A stretch of DNA of 64,000 nucleotides from CAXXOK01 sp963666755 (GTDB taxonomy: Bacteria; Bacillota; Clostridia; Christensenellales; Aristaeellaceae). The position numbers were made by a program, and so were the translations under genes. The notes below the pieces were generated by a model. The model did not search any database. It worked only from the letters and a program-made list of their open reading frames with translations, and was not told the origin of the DNA. The stretch spans positions 134,625 through 198,624 of the forward strand of contig CAXXGW010000003.1 of assembly GCA_963666755.2 (NCBI GenBank). The letters are read 5' to 3'. Of this stretch, positions 52,931 through 62,246 are shown piece by piece; position 1 is the stretch's first letter; every line of letters starts with the position of its first letter.

Positions 52931-55375
52931 ATGCTCCGCTTTGTCCGCCGCGATGCCCGCCCCTTTGACGATGCCGCGCAGCGTGCGCTGCACCCCTACG
53001 CGGGGCCGCTGGCGGCGCTTTTGTACGCGCGGGGCGTGCCCACGGCCGCCGAGGCGGAGGTTTTTTTGCACCCGCAGCTGGCCACGCTGCGCGACCCCCT
53101 GCTGCTCAGCGGTATGGCGCAGGCCGTGGCGCTGCTTGGGCAGGCGCGCGACGAGGGCTGGCCCACCGTGGTGTACGGCGATTATGATGCCGACGGCGTC
53201 TGCGCTGCGGTGATCGCCACCGAAGCCCTGCGCCGTTACGGCATCGCGGCCGAGCCGCACGTGCCGCTGCGCGCCGAGGGCTACGGCCTGAACCGCAAGG
53301 CCGTCGAGGCGCTCAGCACACAGTATCGGCTGCTGCTCACGGTGGATTTGGGCATGACCAACGCCGAGGAGGTCGCCCTTGCCAAAGAGCTGGGCATGCG
53401 CGTGATCGTGACCGACCACCACCAGCCGGGGCTGTTGCCCTGCCCGGCCGATGCGGTGGTCAACCCCGTGCTGGACGGCTATCCCTTCCCGCGCCTGTGC
53501 GGCGCGGGGGTCGCCTATAAACTGGCCGTAGCCCTGCTGGGCGCCGACGAGGCCGCCCAATGGCTGGATTTGGCCGCGCTGGCCACCGTGGCGGATATTG
53601 TGCCCCTGCTGGATGAAAACCGCGTGCTTGTCGCCCACGGGCTGCCGCGCATCGGCGAGCGCCCGGGGCTGGACGCGTTGCTTACGGTGGCGGGCTGCCG
53701 CCGCCCGGTGCAGGCCGAAACCGTCGCTTACCAGCTGGCCCCGCGGTTAAACGCCGCCGGGCGCATTGCCGACGCGGCGCTGGGCGTGCGCCTGCTATTG
53801 ACCCGCGACCCCGCCGAGGCCGCTGCGCTGGCCGCCCAGCTGGACGCGGCCAACGCCCAGCGCAAGCGGCTGGAGGCCGATACCACCAAAGAGGCCGAGG
53901 CGCAGGCCGCCGGGCATGATTTTGTACGCCAACGCGTGCTGTTTGTACAGGGCACGGGCTGGCACACCGGCGTGGTGGGGCTGGTCGCCGGGCGGCTGAA
54001 CCACAGGCTGGGCGTGCCCGTGTGCGCCCTGAGCGAAACCGACGGCCTGCTGCACGGCAGCCTGCGCGGCGTGGAGGGAGTCAACCTTGCGCGTTGCCTG
54101 CAAACCTGTGACGATCTGCTGCTGCGCTACGGCGGGCATGAGCTGGCCGCGGGCGTGACCTTGCACGCGGCGCAGGGCGAGGCCTTCCGCGCCCGGCTGG
54201 AAACCGCCGTGCGCGACAGCGCCGCCCCGGAAGCCTTTGTGCCCGCGCAGACCTATGACCTGTCCCTGAACCTGTCTCAGGCGGACGATGCCCTGCTGGA
54301 CGCGCTCGCCCTGCTGGAGCCCTTTGGCAACGGCAACCCCGCGCCGGTTTTCTACACGCCGCAGGCCCGGCTTGCCCGCCGCCGCGCGTGCGGGGCGCAG
54401 GGCGCGCACCTGCAGCTGACGCTTGGGCAGGGCGGCGGCCTGCTGGACGGCGTCGCCTTCGGCAAGGGCGCGGAAGCCGCGCGCCTGCCCGACACGGTAG
54501 ATGTGGCCTATACCCTCGCGCGGGAGACCTTTAACGGCCGCACCGCCATCCAATGCCATGTGGAAGCCCTGACCCCCTCCGCCGAGGCGCAGCGGGCCGC
54601 GCTGGCCGCCGAGCCGGACGCGGGGTTCGATCTGGCGTTCCTGCGCGCGCTGCTGGACGCCGCCGCGGCGCAGCCGGTGCCCGCAGCAGGAAACCACCCC
54701 CCCGATGCAGAAACTCTTAAGGCTGCGACCGCCGGGCCGGAAGCCCCGCAACCCGCGCCCTCCGATACGGACGAAGGGGCGATTCCGCCGCCTTTGGAAA
54801 CACTGCTTGCCGGGCGGCAGGGCACCCTCTGGGTCGCCTGGACGCGGGAGACGGCTGTCGCCTTTCTGGCGGCCCACGGCACGCAGGTGGATCTGGCGCG
54901 CGGCACGACCGCCGATCCGCGCTGTTTCCACACCTTGCTGCTCGCGCCCGATCCGCAGGCGCTCACCGGCCGGTGGCGTACCATCGTCCTGCTGGACGGC
55001 GCGCCTGCCCCGCTGGACGCGGCGTACTGGAAACGCTTTGCGGGCGACGCGACCGTCTGCCTTTACCCGGTTACCCCGGCGCTTAAGGCCCGCGCCGCCG
55101 CCATCGACGCGGGGAACGAAGCCTACCGCGCGCTCTACCGCGTGCTCCGGCGCACCGCCTGCGGCAGCCTCCGCGAGGCCGCGCAGGCCGCGGGCCTTAC
55201 CGAGGCGCAGACGCTGGCCGGCCTTTCCGCCTTTGCGGCGCTCGGCCTGCTCACCCTCAGCGAGGCGCCGTTTCACTACACCTTTTGCCAGCCGCGCAAG
55301 TGTTCGCTGGCCGACAGCCCGGCGCTGGGCGCGCTGCGCGCCCTGACCGCCCGAGAGGAGGCGCGGGAATGCTGA
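52931..55375 (+). CDS. recJ: Single-stranded-DNA-specific exonuclease RecJ
   Basis: An 814-residue 5'-3' ssDNA exonuclease of recombination and mismatch repair. DHH-superfamily motifs: VVYGDYDADGVCAAV (about residue 78), VDLGMTNAEE, VTDHHQPGLLPCPADAVVNP, and DHHA1-type GGHELAAGVTL at about 400. A long C-terminal part, as in Firmicute RecJ, follows. Start at the ATG after CGAAAGGAGAG. Its stop overlaps the relA start by 7 bases, and both head the conserved recJ-relA-dtd-MBL-hemZ row; the apt gene often found between recJ and relA is missing. Confidence 0.95.
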   Translation: MLRFVRRDARPFDDAAQRALHPYAGPLAALLYARGVPTAAEAEVFLHPQLATLRDPLLLSGMAQAVALLGQARDEGWPTVVYGDYDADGVCAAVIATEALRRYGIAAEPHVPLRAEGYGLNRKAVEALSTQYRLLLTVDLGMTNAEEVALAKELGMRVIVTDHHQPGLLPCPADAVVNPVLDGYPFPRLCGAGVAYKLAVALLGADEAAQWLDLAALATVADIVPLLDENRVLVAHGLPRIGERPGLDALLTVAGCRRPVQAETVAYQLAPRLNAAGRIADAALGVRLLLTRDPAEAAALAAQLDAANAQRKRLEADTTKEAEAQAAGHDFVRQRVLFVQGTGWHTGVVGLVAGRLNHRLGVPVCALSETDGLLHGSLRGVEGVNLARCLQTCDDLLLRYGGHELAAGVTLHAAQGEAFRARLETAVRDSAAPEAFVPAQTYDLSLNLSQADDALLDALALLEPFGNGNPAPVFYTPQARLARRRACGAQGAHLQLTLGQGGGLLDGVAFGKGAEAARLPDTVDVAYTLARETFNGRTAIQCHVEALTPSAEAQRAALAAEPDAGFDLAFLRALLDAAAAQPVPAAGNHPPDAETLKAATAGPEAPQPAPSDTDEGAIPPPLETLLAGRQGTLWVAWTRETAVAFLAAHGTQVDLARGTTADPRCFHTLLLAPDPQALTGRWRTIVLLDGAPAPLDAAYWKRFAGDATVCLYPVTPALKARAAAIDAGNEAYRALYRVLRRTACGSLREAAQAAGLTEAQTLAGLSAFAALGLLTLSEAPFHYTFCQPRKCSLADSPALGALRALTAREEAREC

Positions 55376-57564
55376 CCTACATCACCAACGAGTGCATGCC
55401 GTTGGAAAAAATCCTTGCCCGCGTACAGAAACAGCACCCGGGCGACAGTTATCTGCTGGTAAAAAAAGCGTATGAGTTTGCCGAAAACGCCCACCGCGGC
55501 CAGGTGCGCAAGAGCGGGGAGCCGTATTTCATCCACCCCGCGTCGGTGGCCAGCATCCTGACCGATCTGATGATCGACGCGCCCACCATCGCCGCGGGCC
55601 TCCTGCACGATACCGTGGAGGATTGCAAGTGCGTAACGCTGGAAGAAATCCAGAAAAACTTCGGCGATGAGGTCGCCCTGCTGGTAGACGGCGTGACCAA
55701 GCTGGACAAGCTCGATTTTACCGACCGGGAGGAACAGAAGGCCGAAAGCCTGCGCAAGATGATCCTGGCCATGAGCAAGGACATCCGCGTGGTCATTATC
55801 AAACTGGCGGATCGCCTGCACAACATGCGCACCCTGCGCTTCCAGCCGGAAGACCGCCAGCGCGCCATCGCCGGGGAAACGCTGGATATTTTCGCCCCGC
55901 TGGCACACCGGCTGGGCATGAACGCCATCAAGCAGGAGCTGGAAGACCTTTCCTTTAAGTACATCAACCCCGATGCGTACCATGAGATCGCCCAGAAGGT
56001 GGGCCTGCGCCGCGCCGAGCGGGAGGATAACATCCGCATGGTGGTGCGCGAGCTTTCCGAAAAGCTGGACGCGCAAGGCATCCATTACGAAATCGACGGC
56101 CGCCCCAAGCACCTGTATTCCATCTACAAAAAAATGAAGGAACAGGGCAAAACCTTCGACCAGATTTACGACCTGATCGCCGTGCGGGTGATTGTGGATA
56201 GCGTGCAGGACTGCTATACGGTGCTTGGCATCGTGCACACGCTGTGGAACCAGATTCCCGGCCGGTTTAAGGACTACATCAGCGTGCCCAAGAGCAACAT
56301 GTACCAGAGCCTGCACACCACGCTCATCGGAGGGCGCAAGATGCCCTTCCCGTTTGAAATCCAGATTCGCACGTGGGATATGCACCGCGTGGCCGAGTTT
56401 GGCGTGGCCGCCCACTGGCGCTACAAGGAAGGCGGCGGCCCCGAGGGCGATCTGGACAACAAGCTCTACTGGCTGCGCCAGATTCTGGATTGGCAAAACG
56501 AAACGCGGGACAGCAAGGAGTTTATCGACTCCCTGAAAACCGACCTGTTCAGCGACGAGGTGCTGCTGTTTACCCCCAAGGGGGATATCGTGAGCATGCA
56601 GCGCGGCTCCACCCCCATCGACTTTGCCTACCGCATCCACAGCGGCGTGGGCAACCACTGTGCCGGTGCCAAGGTCAACGGCCGCATTGTGCCGCTGGAT
56701 ACCCCGCTGGAAACCGGCGACCGGGTGGAAATCATCACCAACGCCAACTCCAAGGGCCCGAGCCTGGACTGGCTCAAGGTAGTTAAAACCCAGCAGGCCA
56801 AGGCGAAAATCCGCCAGTTCTTCAAGCGCGAGCTGCACGGCGAAAACGTGGCCCGCGGCCGGGATATGCTGGAGCACGAGGCCAAGCGGCGCGGCGTATC
56901 GCTGCCCGCGCTCACCAAACCCGAATACTACGACCCGATCCTGAAAAAATACGCCTTTCAGGAGCTGGACGATATTTACGGTGCCGTGGGTTACGGCGGC
57001 ATCGCCAGCGCCTATGTGGTCGGCCGCCTGCTGGACGAGCAGCGCAAGGACGAGGCGCAGGCGCTGCCCAAGGTGGTCGAATCCACCCCGCAGGATTTGC
57101 AAAAACAGCTTGGCAAGCCCACCCACGGCGTGTACGTCAAGGGCGAAAGCGGCATGCTGGTGCGCTTTGCCAAGTGCTGCAACCCCGTGCCGGGGGATGA
57201 GATTGTCGGCTACATCACCCGCGGTCGCGGCGTGACCGTGCACAAGGCGGATTGCCCCAACATGAGCGCCAGCGAACGGGAGCGCATGGTGGAGGTCAGC
57301 TGGGCCAACACCGAGGGCGGGGCGTTCAACGCCACGGTCAACATTATCGCCTACGATCACGTGAGCCTGCTGGGCGAGCTGGCCCTCTCCATCGGCAACA
57401 TGGGGGTGCCCATCATGGCCGTTTCCGCCAAGCGGGATGAGAAGCGCAAAACCAGCGTCATTACCCTTGTGTTGCAGGTAACCAGCCGCGAGCAGCTGGA
57501 TAAGGTCATCAAAGCCCTGCAGCGGCGCACCGACATCGCGGAGGTGTACCGCGGCATTTCCTGA
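55369..57564 (+). CDS. relA: Bifunctional (p)ppGpp synthetase/hydrolase
   Basis: A 731-residue Rel protein of the stringent response. HD hydrolase domain (residues 40-150) with AGLLHDTVEDC; synthetase domain (about 230-360) with YDLIAVRVIVDSVQDCYT and RFKDYISVPKSNMYQSLHTT; TGS domain (about 390-450, VLLFTPKGDIVSMQRGST); zinc-finger/helical region with CCNPVPGDEIVGYITRGRG; ACT domain at the end. The ATG at 55369 follows GAGGAGG and overlaps recJ. Confidence 0.97.
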   Translation: MLTYITNECMPLEKILARVQKQHPGDSYLLVKKAYEFAENAHRGQVRKSGEPYFIHPASVASILTDLMIDAPTIAAGLLHDTVEDCKCVTLEEIQKNFGDEVALLVDGVTKLDKLDFTDREEQKAESLRKMILAMSKDIRVVIIKLADRLHNMRTLRFQPEDRQRAIAGETLDIFAPLAHRLGMNAIKQELEDLSFKYINPDAYHEIAQKVGLRRAEREDNIRMVVRELSEKLDAQGIHYEIDGRPKHLYSIYKKMKEQGKTFDQIYDLIAVRVIVDSVQDCYTVLGIVHTLWNQIPGRFKDYISVPKSNMYQSLHTTLIGGRKMPFPFEIQIRTWDMHRVAEFGVAAHWRYKEGGGPEGDLDNKLYWLRQILDWQNETRDSKEFIDSLKTDLFSDEVLLFTPKGDIVSMQRGSTPIDFAYRIHSGVGNHCAGAKVNGRIVPLDTPLETGDRVEIITNANSKGPSLDWLKVVKTQQAKAKIRQFFKRELHGENVARGRDMLEHEAKRRGVSLPALTKPEYYDPILKKYAFQELDDIYGAVGYGGIASAYVVGRLLDEQRKDEAQALPKVVESTPQDLQKQLGKPTHGVYVKGESGMLVRFAKCCNPVPGDEIVGYITRGRGVTVHKADCPNMSASERERMVEVSWANTEGGAFNATVNIIAYDHVSLLGELALSIGNMGVPIMAVSAKRDEKRKTSVITLVLQVTSREQLDKVIKALQRRTDIAEVYRGIS

Positions 57565-57591
57565 ATTTGGCAAACGGAAAGGGAGGGTTCC

Positions 57592-58041
57592 ATGCGGGCG
57601 GTAGTGCAGCGGGTCACCGAAGCCTCGGTTACGGTGCAGGGCGCGGTGGTCGGCGCGATCCAGCGCGGGTTTCTGGTACTGGTCGGGGTGGAAACCGGCG
57701 ACGGCGAGCGCGACGCGGCCTACATTGCCGATAAGGTGGCGGGTCTGCGCGTGTTTGAGGATGCCGCCGGTAAAATGAACCTCGCCTTGGCCGATGTGGG
57801 CGGCAGCATTCTGGCGGTCAGCCAGTTTACGTTGCTGGGCGACGCGCGCGAAGGGCGTCGGCCCAGCTTTATCCTGGCCGCGCGCCCCGAGGAAGCCGAC
57901 GCGCTGTACCGCCGGGTGGTGGAGCGCTGGCGTGCCCACGACCTGACCGTCGAAACCGGGGTGTTCCGCGCGGATATGGCGGTACGGCTGCTCAACGACG
58001 GGCCGGTTACGCTGCTGCTGGATTCCCGCAAGCTTTTCTGA
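57592..58041 (+). CDS. dtd: D-aminoacyl-tRNA deacylase
   Basis: A 149-residue enzyme that frees tRNA from D-amino acids such as D-Tyr. It has the characteristic SQFTLLGD (residues 78-85) and the C-terminal NDGPVTLLLDSRK, including the cross-subunit Gly-Pro. Start at the ATG after AAAGGGAGGG. Its place after relA is conserved in Firmicutes. Confidence 0.97.
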   Translation: MRAVVQRVTEASVTVQGAVVGAIQRGFLVLVGVETGDGERDAAYIADKVAGLRVFEDAAGKMNLALADVGGSILAVSQFTLLGDAREGRRPSFILAARPEEADALYRRVVERWRAHDLTVETGVFRADMAVRLLNDGPVTLLLDSRKLF

Positions 58042-58096
58042 CCGTCTGGCGGGCATACGCCCTGCCGGCGGGATTCCTTTTTTTGAGGTGATTGCT

Positions 58097-58702
58097 TTGT
58101 CCATTCTTGTTGAGACCCTGCGTGTAGGCGAATACGCAATGAACTGCTACCTGGTGGAAAACACCGATACCCGCGGCGTGGTGCTGGTGGACCCCGGCGC
58201 CGATGCGCCGCGCATCCGCGTGGCGCTGGCGGGGCGCACGCCCGTGGCCGTGCTTTTAACCCACGGGCATTACGACCACATCGGCGCGGTGGACGCGATT
58301 TGCGACGCGTACCGCATCCCGCTGTACATCCACCCCGGCGATATCCCCAAGCTGACCGACCCGCACCTGAACGTGGGCGACGAGTTTGCCCACGATACCA
58401 CCGTGCACACCACCCCCACCCCGGTTGCGGATAACCAGACGCTTGTGCTCGCGGGCATGCCCATCACGGTGCTGCACACCCCCGGCCACAGCAAGGGCAG
58501 CGTTTGCTACCTGCTGCCGGACAACGCAGGCCTGCTGTGCGGCGATACGCTGTTTGACGGCGGCTACGGCCGCTATGATTTTATCGACGGCGATTTTGGC
58601 GAATTGAAAAACAGCCTGCGCCGCATCCTGTACATGCACCCGCGCATGGTCGCCTACCCGGGGCATGGCGGCACCACCTTTGCCGGACGGGATGTTCCAT
58701 GA
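58097..58702 (+). CDS. MBL-fold metallohydrolase (glyoxalase II-like)
   Basis: A 201-residue metallo-beta-lactamase-fold hydrolase. The zinc motif is LLTHGHYDHIGA (HxHxDH), with TPGHSKGSVCYL, CGDTLF and YPGHGGTT supplying the other ligands. Start: TTG at 58097, five bases or so from an excellent GAGGTGAT site; the GTG at 58088 lies inside that site and is unlikely. Its stop overlaps the hemZ start (ATGA). Confidence 0.9.
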   Translation: MSILVETLRVGEYAMNCYLVENTDTRGVVLVDPGADAPRIRVALAGRTPVAVLLTHGHYDHIGAVDAICDAYRIPLYIHPGDIPKLTDPHLNVGDEFAHDTTVHTTPTPVADNQTLVLAGMPITVLHTPGHSKGSVCYLLPDNAGLLCGDTLFDGGYGRYDFIDGDFGELKNSLRRILYMHPRMVAYPGHGGTTFAGRDVP

Positions 58703-60255
58703 AAATACTACTCTATACCCCGCTGCCCCGGCTGGCCAACGAGCTGTGCGATGTGCTGCGGCTTTTTGCGCCGCTGGAAGCCTTCGCCGTGCAGGCGACC
58801 GCGCCCCTGAGCGCGCGCGACGCGGCCAAGGCCCAGTTTACCGCCGCCACCCCCACCCCGGATATGGAGCCGCTGCGCCATACCTTTACGGAAGTGGACG
58901 GCCTGTGGCGCTGCACCTTCACGCTGCGCGGACACACGGCCGAGCGCACCCTGCCCATCCCGGCGGATGCCGACACAGGCGATAGCGCGGTATCCGACGA
59001 AACCCCGGCTGAAACCACAGCCGAAACCCCGGAGGCGCTGCTGCGCCGTCGGCTGCAAAAACGGCTGTGCAAGCTCACGCTGTACGATCTCTGTAAAGAG
59101 CTGACCGGCCACCGGCCGCCGTGGGGTTCGCTCACGGGCATCCGCCCCACGCGGCTGGTGTATGAGGGGCTGGCCCGGGGCCTGACGCTTGCGCAAAGCA
59201 CGCAGGCGCTGACCGATGTGTTTGACGTATCGCAGGGCAGGGCGGCGCTGCTCGGGCGCATTGTGGCCGTGCAGCAAACCCTGCCCGCGCCCTGCGCCGA
59301 CGAGGCGGACGTGTATGTATCCATCCCGTTTTGCCGCACGCGGTGCGCGTACTGCTCCTTCCCCGGCGAGGCGCTGGGGCGGGGCCAGCGCGTAACGCCC
59401 TATCTGGACGCGCTTTTGTGGGAGATGGAACAGACCGCAGGCCTCATGGCCGCGCACGGCCTGCGCCTGCGGGCGCTCTACATCGGCGGAGGCACGCCCA
59501 CCGCCCTGCCGCCCGATGCGTTTGCGAAGCTGCTGAACCACACGGCGCTGTGCTTTGCCGCCCCGCGGGAGTTTACGGTGGAGGCAGGCCGCCCGGATAC
59601 GATCACCCCGGCGCACCTGCGCACCCTGCGGGAGCACGGGGTTACGCGCATCAGCGTCAACCCCCAGACCATGAACGACGATACCCTGCGCCGCATCGGC
59701 CGCGACCATACCGCCGCCCAGACGGAGGAAGCCTTCGCTTTGGCGCGCGCGCACGGCTTTACGCATATCAACATGGATGTGATTGCCGGGCTGCCCGGCG
59801 AGACCCCCGCCGATTTTGACCGTACACTGGCCCGCGTGCGCGCGCTGGGCCCGGACAGCCTGACCGTGCACACGCTGGCCATCAAGCGTTCCAGCCGCCT
59901 GCACCTGGAGGGCGCGACCCTGCCGGACGCCGCCGCCGTAGCCGCCATGGTGGAGGCGGGCGAGGCCGCCGCCGCCGCGCTGGGGCTGGAGCCTTACTAC
60001 CTGTACCGGCAAAAATACATGGCCGGGCAACAGCAGAATGTCGGCTACGCCCGGCCGGGCTTTGCCTGCCTGTATAACGTGGATATCATGGAGGAGAATA
60101 CCTCCATCCTCGCCTGCGGGGCGGGGGCCATCAGCAAGCGGGTGTTTGCCGACCGGGAGCTGCGCATCGAGCGCGCCCCCAACGTGAGCGATGTGGACAC
60201 CTACCTTGCCCGCGTCGCGGAGATGGCGGCGCGCAAGCAGGCGCTGTTCGCCTGA
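58699..60255 (+). CDS. hemZ: Coproporphyrinogen dehydrogenase-like radical SAM protein HemZ
   Basis: A 518-residue radical SAM enzyme of the HemZ group, related to oxygen-independent coproporphyrinogen III oxidase (HemN). After an N-terminal domain of about 200 residues comes YVSIPFCRTRCAYCSFPGE (Cx3Cx2C cluster), then LYIGGGTPTAL, ISVNPQTMNDDTLRRIGR and INMDVIAGLPGETPADF. ATGA overlap with the MBL gene means coupling. In many Firmicutes hisS and aspS follow hemZ; here glpK does. Confidence 0.92.
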   Translation: MKILLYTPLPRLANELCDVLRLFAPLEAFAVQATAPLSARDAAKAQFTAATPTPDMEPLRHTFTEVDGLWRCTFTLRGHTAERTLPIPADADTGDSAVSDETPAETTAETPEALLRRRLQKRLCKLTLYDLCKELTGHRPPWGSLTGIRPTRLVYEGLARGLTLAQSTQALTDVFDVSQGRAALLGRIVAVQQTLPAPCADEADVYVSIPFCRTRCAYCSFPGEALGRGQRVTPYLDALLWEMEQTAGLMAAHGLRLRALYIGGGTPTALPPDAFAKLLNHTALCFAAPREFTVEAGRPDTITPAHLRTLREHGVTRISVNPQTMNDDTLRRIGRDHTAAQTEEAFALARAHGFTHINMDVIAGLPGETPADFDRTLARVRALGPDSLTVHTLAIKRSSRLHLEGATLPDAAAVAAMVEAGEAAAAALGLEPYYLYRQKYMAGQQQNVGYARPGFACLYNVDIMEENTSILACGAGAISKRVFADRELRIERAPNVSDVDTYLARVAEMAARKQALFA

Positions 60256-60345
60256 CGCCCGCGCCTAAAACCGATGCCATGCCTGACGCGCTCAGGCTCA
60301 AGCCTATCCAAATCCACCGCTTGCCCGTAAGGAGGAACCCGCACG

Positions 60346-61857
60346 ATGAACAAACCCATCCTGATCGCCCTGGACCAGGGCACCACCTCCAGCCGCGCCG
60401 TCGTGTTCGATACGCAGGGTCACGCGCTGGCCACCCACGCCATCGAGTTTGCCCAGCATTACCCCAAACCCGGCTGGGTGGAGCATGACCCTGAGGATCT
60501 GCTCAACAGCCAGATTACCGCGCTGCAGACCGCCGTCAAGCTCAGCGGCGTCGATGTGGCGGATATCGCGGCCATCGGCATCACCAACCAGCGCGAAACC
60601 ACCCTGCTGTGGGATAAGGACACCGGCGCCTGCGTGCACAACGCCATCGTCTGGCAATGCCGCCGCACCGCCCCCTATGTGGAAAAACTGGTAGCCGCCG
60701 GGCATGCCCCGATGATCCGCGAAAAGACCGGGCTGGTGCCGGACGCGTACTTTAGCGGCACAAAGCTGGCCTACCTGCTGGATACGCTGCACCTGCGCGA
60801 GCGCGCCCGCCGGGGCGAGTTGTGCTTTGGCACAGTGGACAGCTTCCTGGCCTGGCACCTGGTGGAGGGCCGCCCGCACGTGACCGACGCGACCAACGCC
60901 GCGCGCACCATGCTTTATAACATCCACACCCAGCAGTGGGACGACGAACTGCTCGCCATGCTGGACATCCCCAGGGAGCTTCTGCCCCACGTGGCGGACA
61001 GCGCCGAGGTGATCGGCAACCTGCGCGCCGATATTCTGGGCCGCCCCATCCCCGTGGCGGCGCTGGCGGGCGATCAGCACGCCTCGCTGTTCGGGCAGGG
61101 CTGCTTTACCCGCGGCGCGGTCAAGAACACTTACGGCACCGGCTGTTTCATGCTCATGAACACCGGCGATACCCCTGCCCGCAGCGAAAACGGCCTGCTG
61201 ACCACCATGGCCTGGCGGCTGAACGGCCAGCCCACCTACGCGCTGGAGGGCAGCGTGTTTATGGGCGGGGCCACCATCCAGTGGCTGCGTGACGAGCTGC
61301 ACCTGATCCAGAGCAGCGCGGAAACCGAGCAGATCGCCCAGAGCGTTTCGGACACGGCGGGCGTGTTCCTCGTGCCCGCGTTTACAGGGCTGGGCGCGCC
61401 CTACTGGGATATGTACAGCCGCGGCACCATCGTGGGCATGACGCGCGGCACCGGCCGGGCGCACATTGTGCGCGCCGCGCTGGAGGCCATCGCCTACCAA
61501 AGCGCCGATCTGTTTAACGCCATGGCGGCCGATTGTGGCAGCCGCCCCCCGCAGATGCAGGTGGACGGCGGCGCAAGCGCCAACAGCTTCCTGATGCAGT
61601 TCCAGAGCGATATTCTGGGCGTGCCGGTGGTGCGCCCCACGGTGCTGGAAACCACAGCGCTGGGCGCCGCGCTGCTGGCCGGGCTTGCCGTGGGCGTTTT
61701 TGCCAATAAGGAAGAAGCCGCCGCGATGGTCAAGCCGGATTTGATTTTCACCCCCACCATGAGCGAGTATAACCGGGGGCTGGCGCTGTACGGCTGGCAT
61801 CGCGCTGTGGAGCGCGCCAAGGGCTGGATTGAGCCTGCGGGCCGCGAAACCCTGTAA
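60346..61857 (+). CDS. glpK: Glycerol kinase
   Basis: A 503-residue FGGY kinase making sn-glycerol-3-phosphate. Motifs: LIALDQGTTSSRAVVFDTQG, GITNQRETTLLWD, VWQCRRT, VDSFLAWHL, VAALAGDQHASLFGQGCF, KNTYGTGCFML and AFTGLGAPYWDMYSRG, with the C-terminal VDGGASANSFLMQFQSD. The ATG at 60346 has AAGGAGGA upstream. It is 90 bases after hemZ, with no glpF or glpD beside it. Confidence 0.97.
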   Translation: MNKPILIALDQGTTSSRAVVFDTQGHALATHAIEFAQHYPKPGWVEHDPEDLLNSQITALQTAVKLSGVDVADIAAIGITNQRETTLLWDKDTGACVHNAIVWQCRRTAPYVEKLVAAGHAPMIREKTGLVPDAYFSGTKLAYLLDTLHLRERARRGELCFGTVDSFLAWHLVEGRPHVTDATNAARTMLYNIHTQQWDDELLAMLDIPRELLPHVADSAEVIGNLRADILGRPIPVAALAGDQHASLFGQGCFTRGAVKNTYGTGCFMLMNTGDTPARSENGLLTTMAWRLNGQPTYALEGSVFMGGATIQWLRDELHLIQSSAETEQIAQSVSDTAGVFLVPAFTGLGAPYWDMYSRGTIVGMTRGTGRAHIVRAALEAIAYQSADLFNAMAADCGSRPPQMQVDGGASANSFLMQFQSDILGVPVVRPTVLETTALGAALLAGLAVGVFANKEEAAAMVKPDLIFTPTMSEYNRGLALYGWHRAVERAKGWIEPAGRETL

Positions 61858-61859
61858 GA

Positions 61860-62235
61860 CAAACCCCCGCCGCAGCGGAGAAGGGTCAAGGGACACTGTC
61901 CCTTGCGGGGTTTGGGGCGGCGCCCCAAGGCCCCCGTGCCGCAGCACCTCCCCCGCCGCTCAACCCTCAAACTCTAAAAGAACGCAGCGACGAGCGAACA
62001 GCGCCGAAGGATAATGCTATGAGGCGAGCGACATAGGGCTATGACCCTCAAACTCTAACCGCCTTCTAATAACGCAGCGACGGAGCGAAAGCTTCGCCGC
62101 CGTTTTGGAGGGGGTTTTCAACCCCGCCTAAGCGCCTGCGGCCGCATCGACCCCGGCTTGGGGGCGCCGCCGCAGCGAAACCCCGTCAAGGGACATCGTC
62201 CCTTGACCCTTTTCCGCTGCGGCGGGGGAATGTTT
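61860..62235. repeat. Array D: degenerate copies of the hairpin repeat family
   Basis: Pieces related to arrays A-C fill the gap between glpK and the epimerase gene. GTCAAGGGACACTGTCCCTTG (near 61886) and GTCAAGGGACATCGTCCCTTGAC (near 62190) are hairpins, flanked by CCGCCGCAGCGGA-like and GGGGCGGCGCCCC stems. Two ACGCAGCGACGAGCGAA-type segments lie between. No gene is present. Confidence 0.75.
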
Positions 62236-62246
62236 TTCCCCTATCC

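Noticed and set aside
55276..58104. A 942-codon open frame on the minus strand opposite relA and dtd
   Set aside because: It mirrors the well-supported relA and dtd genes. In GC-rich DNA the antisense frame stays open by codon bias; the product is low-complexity and has no ribosome site.
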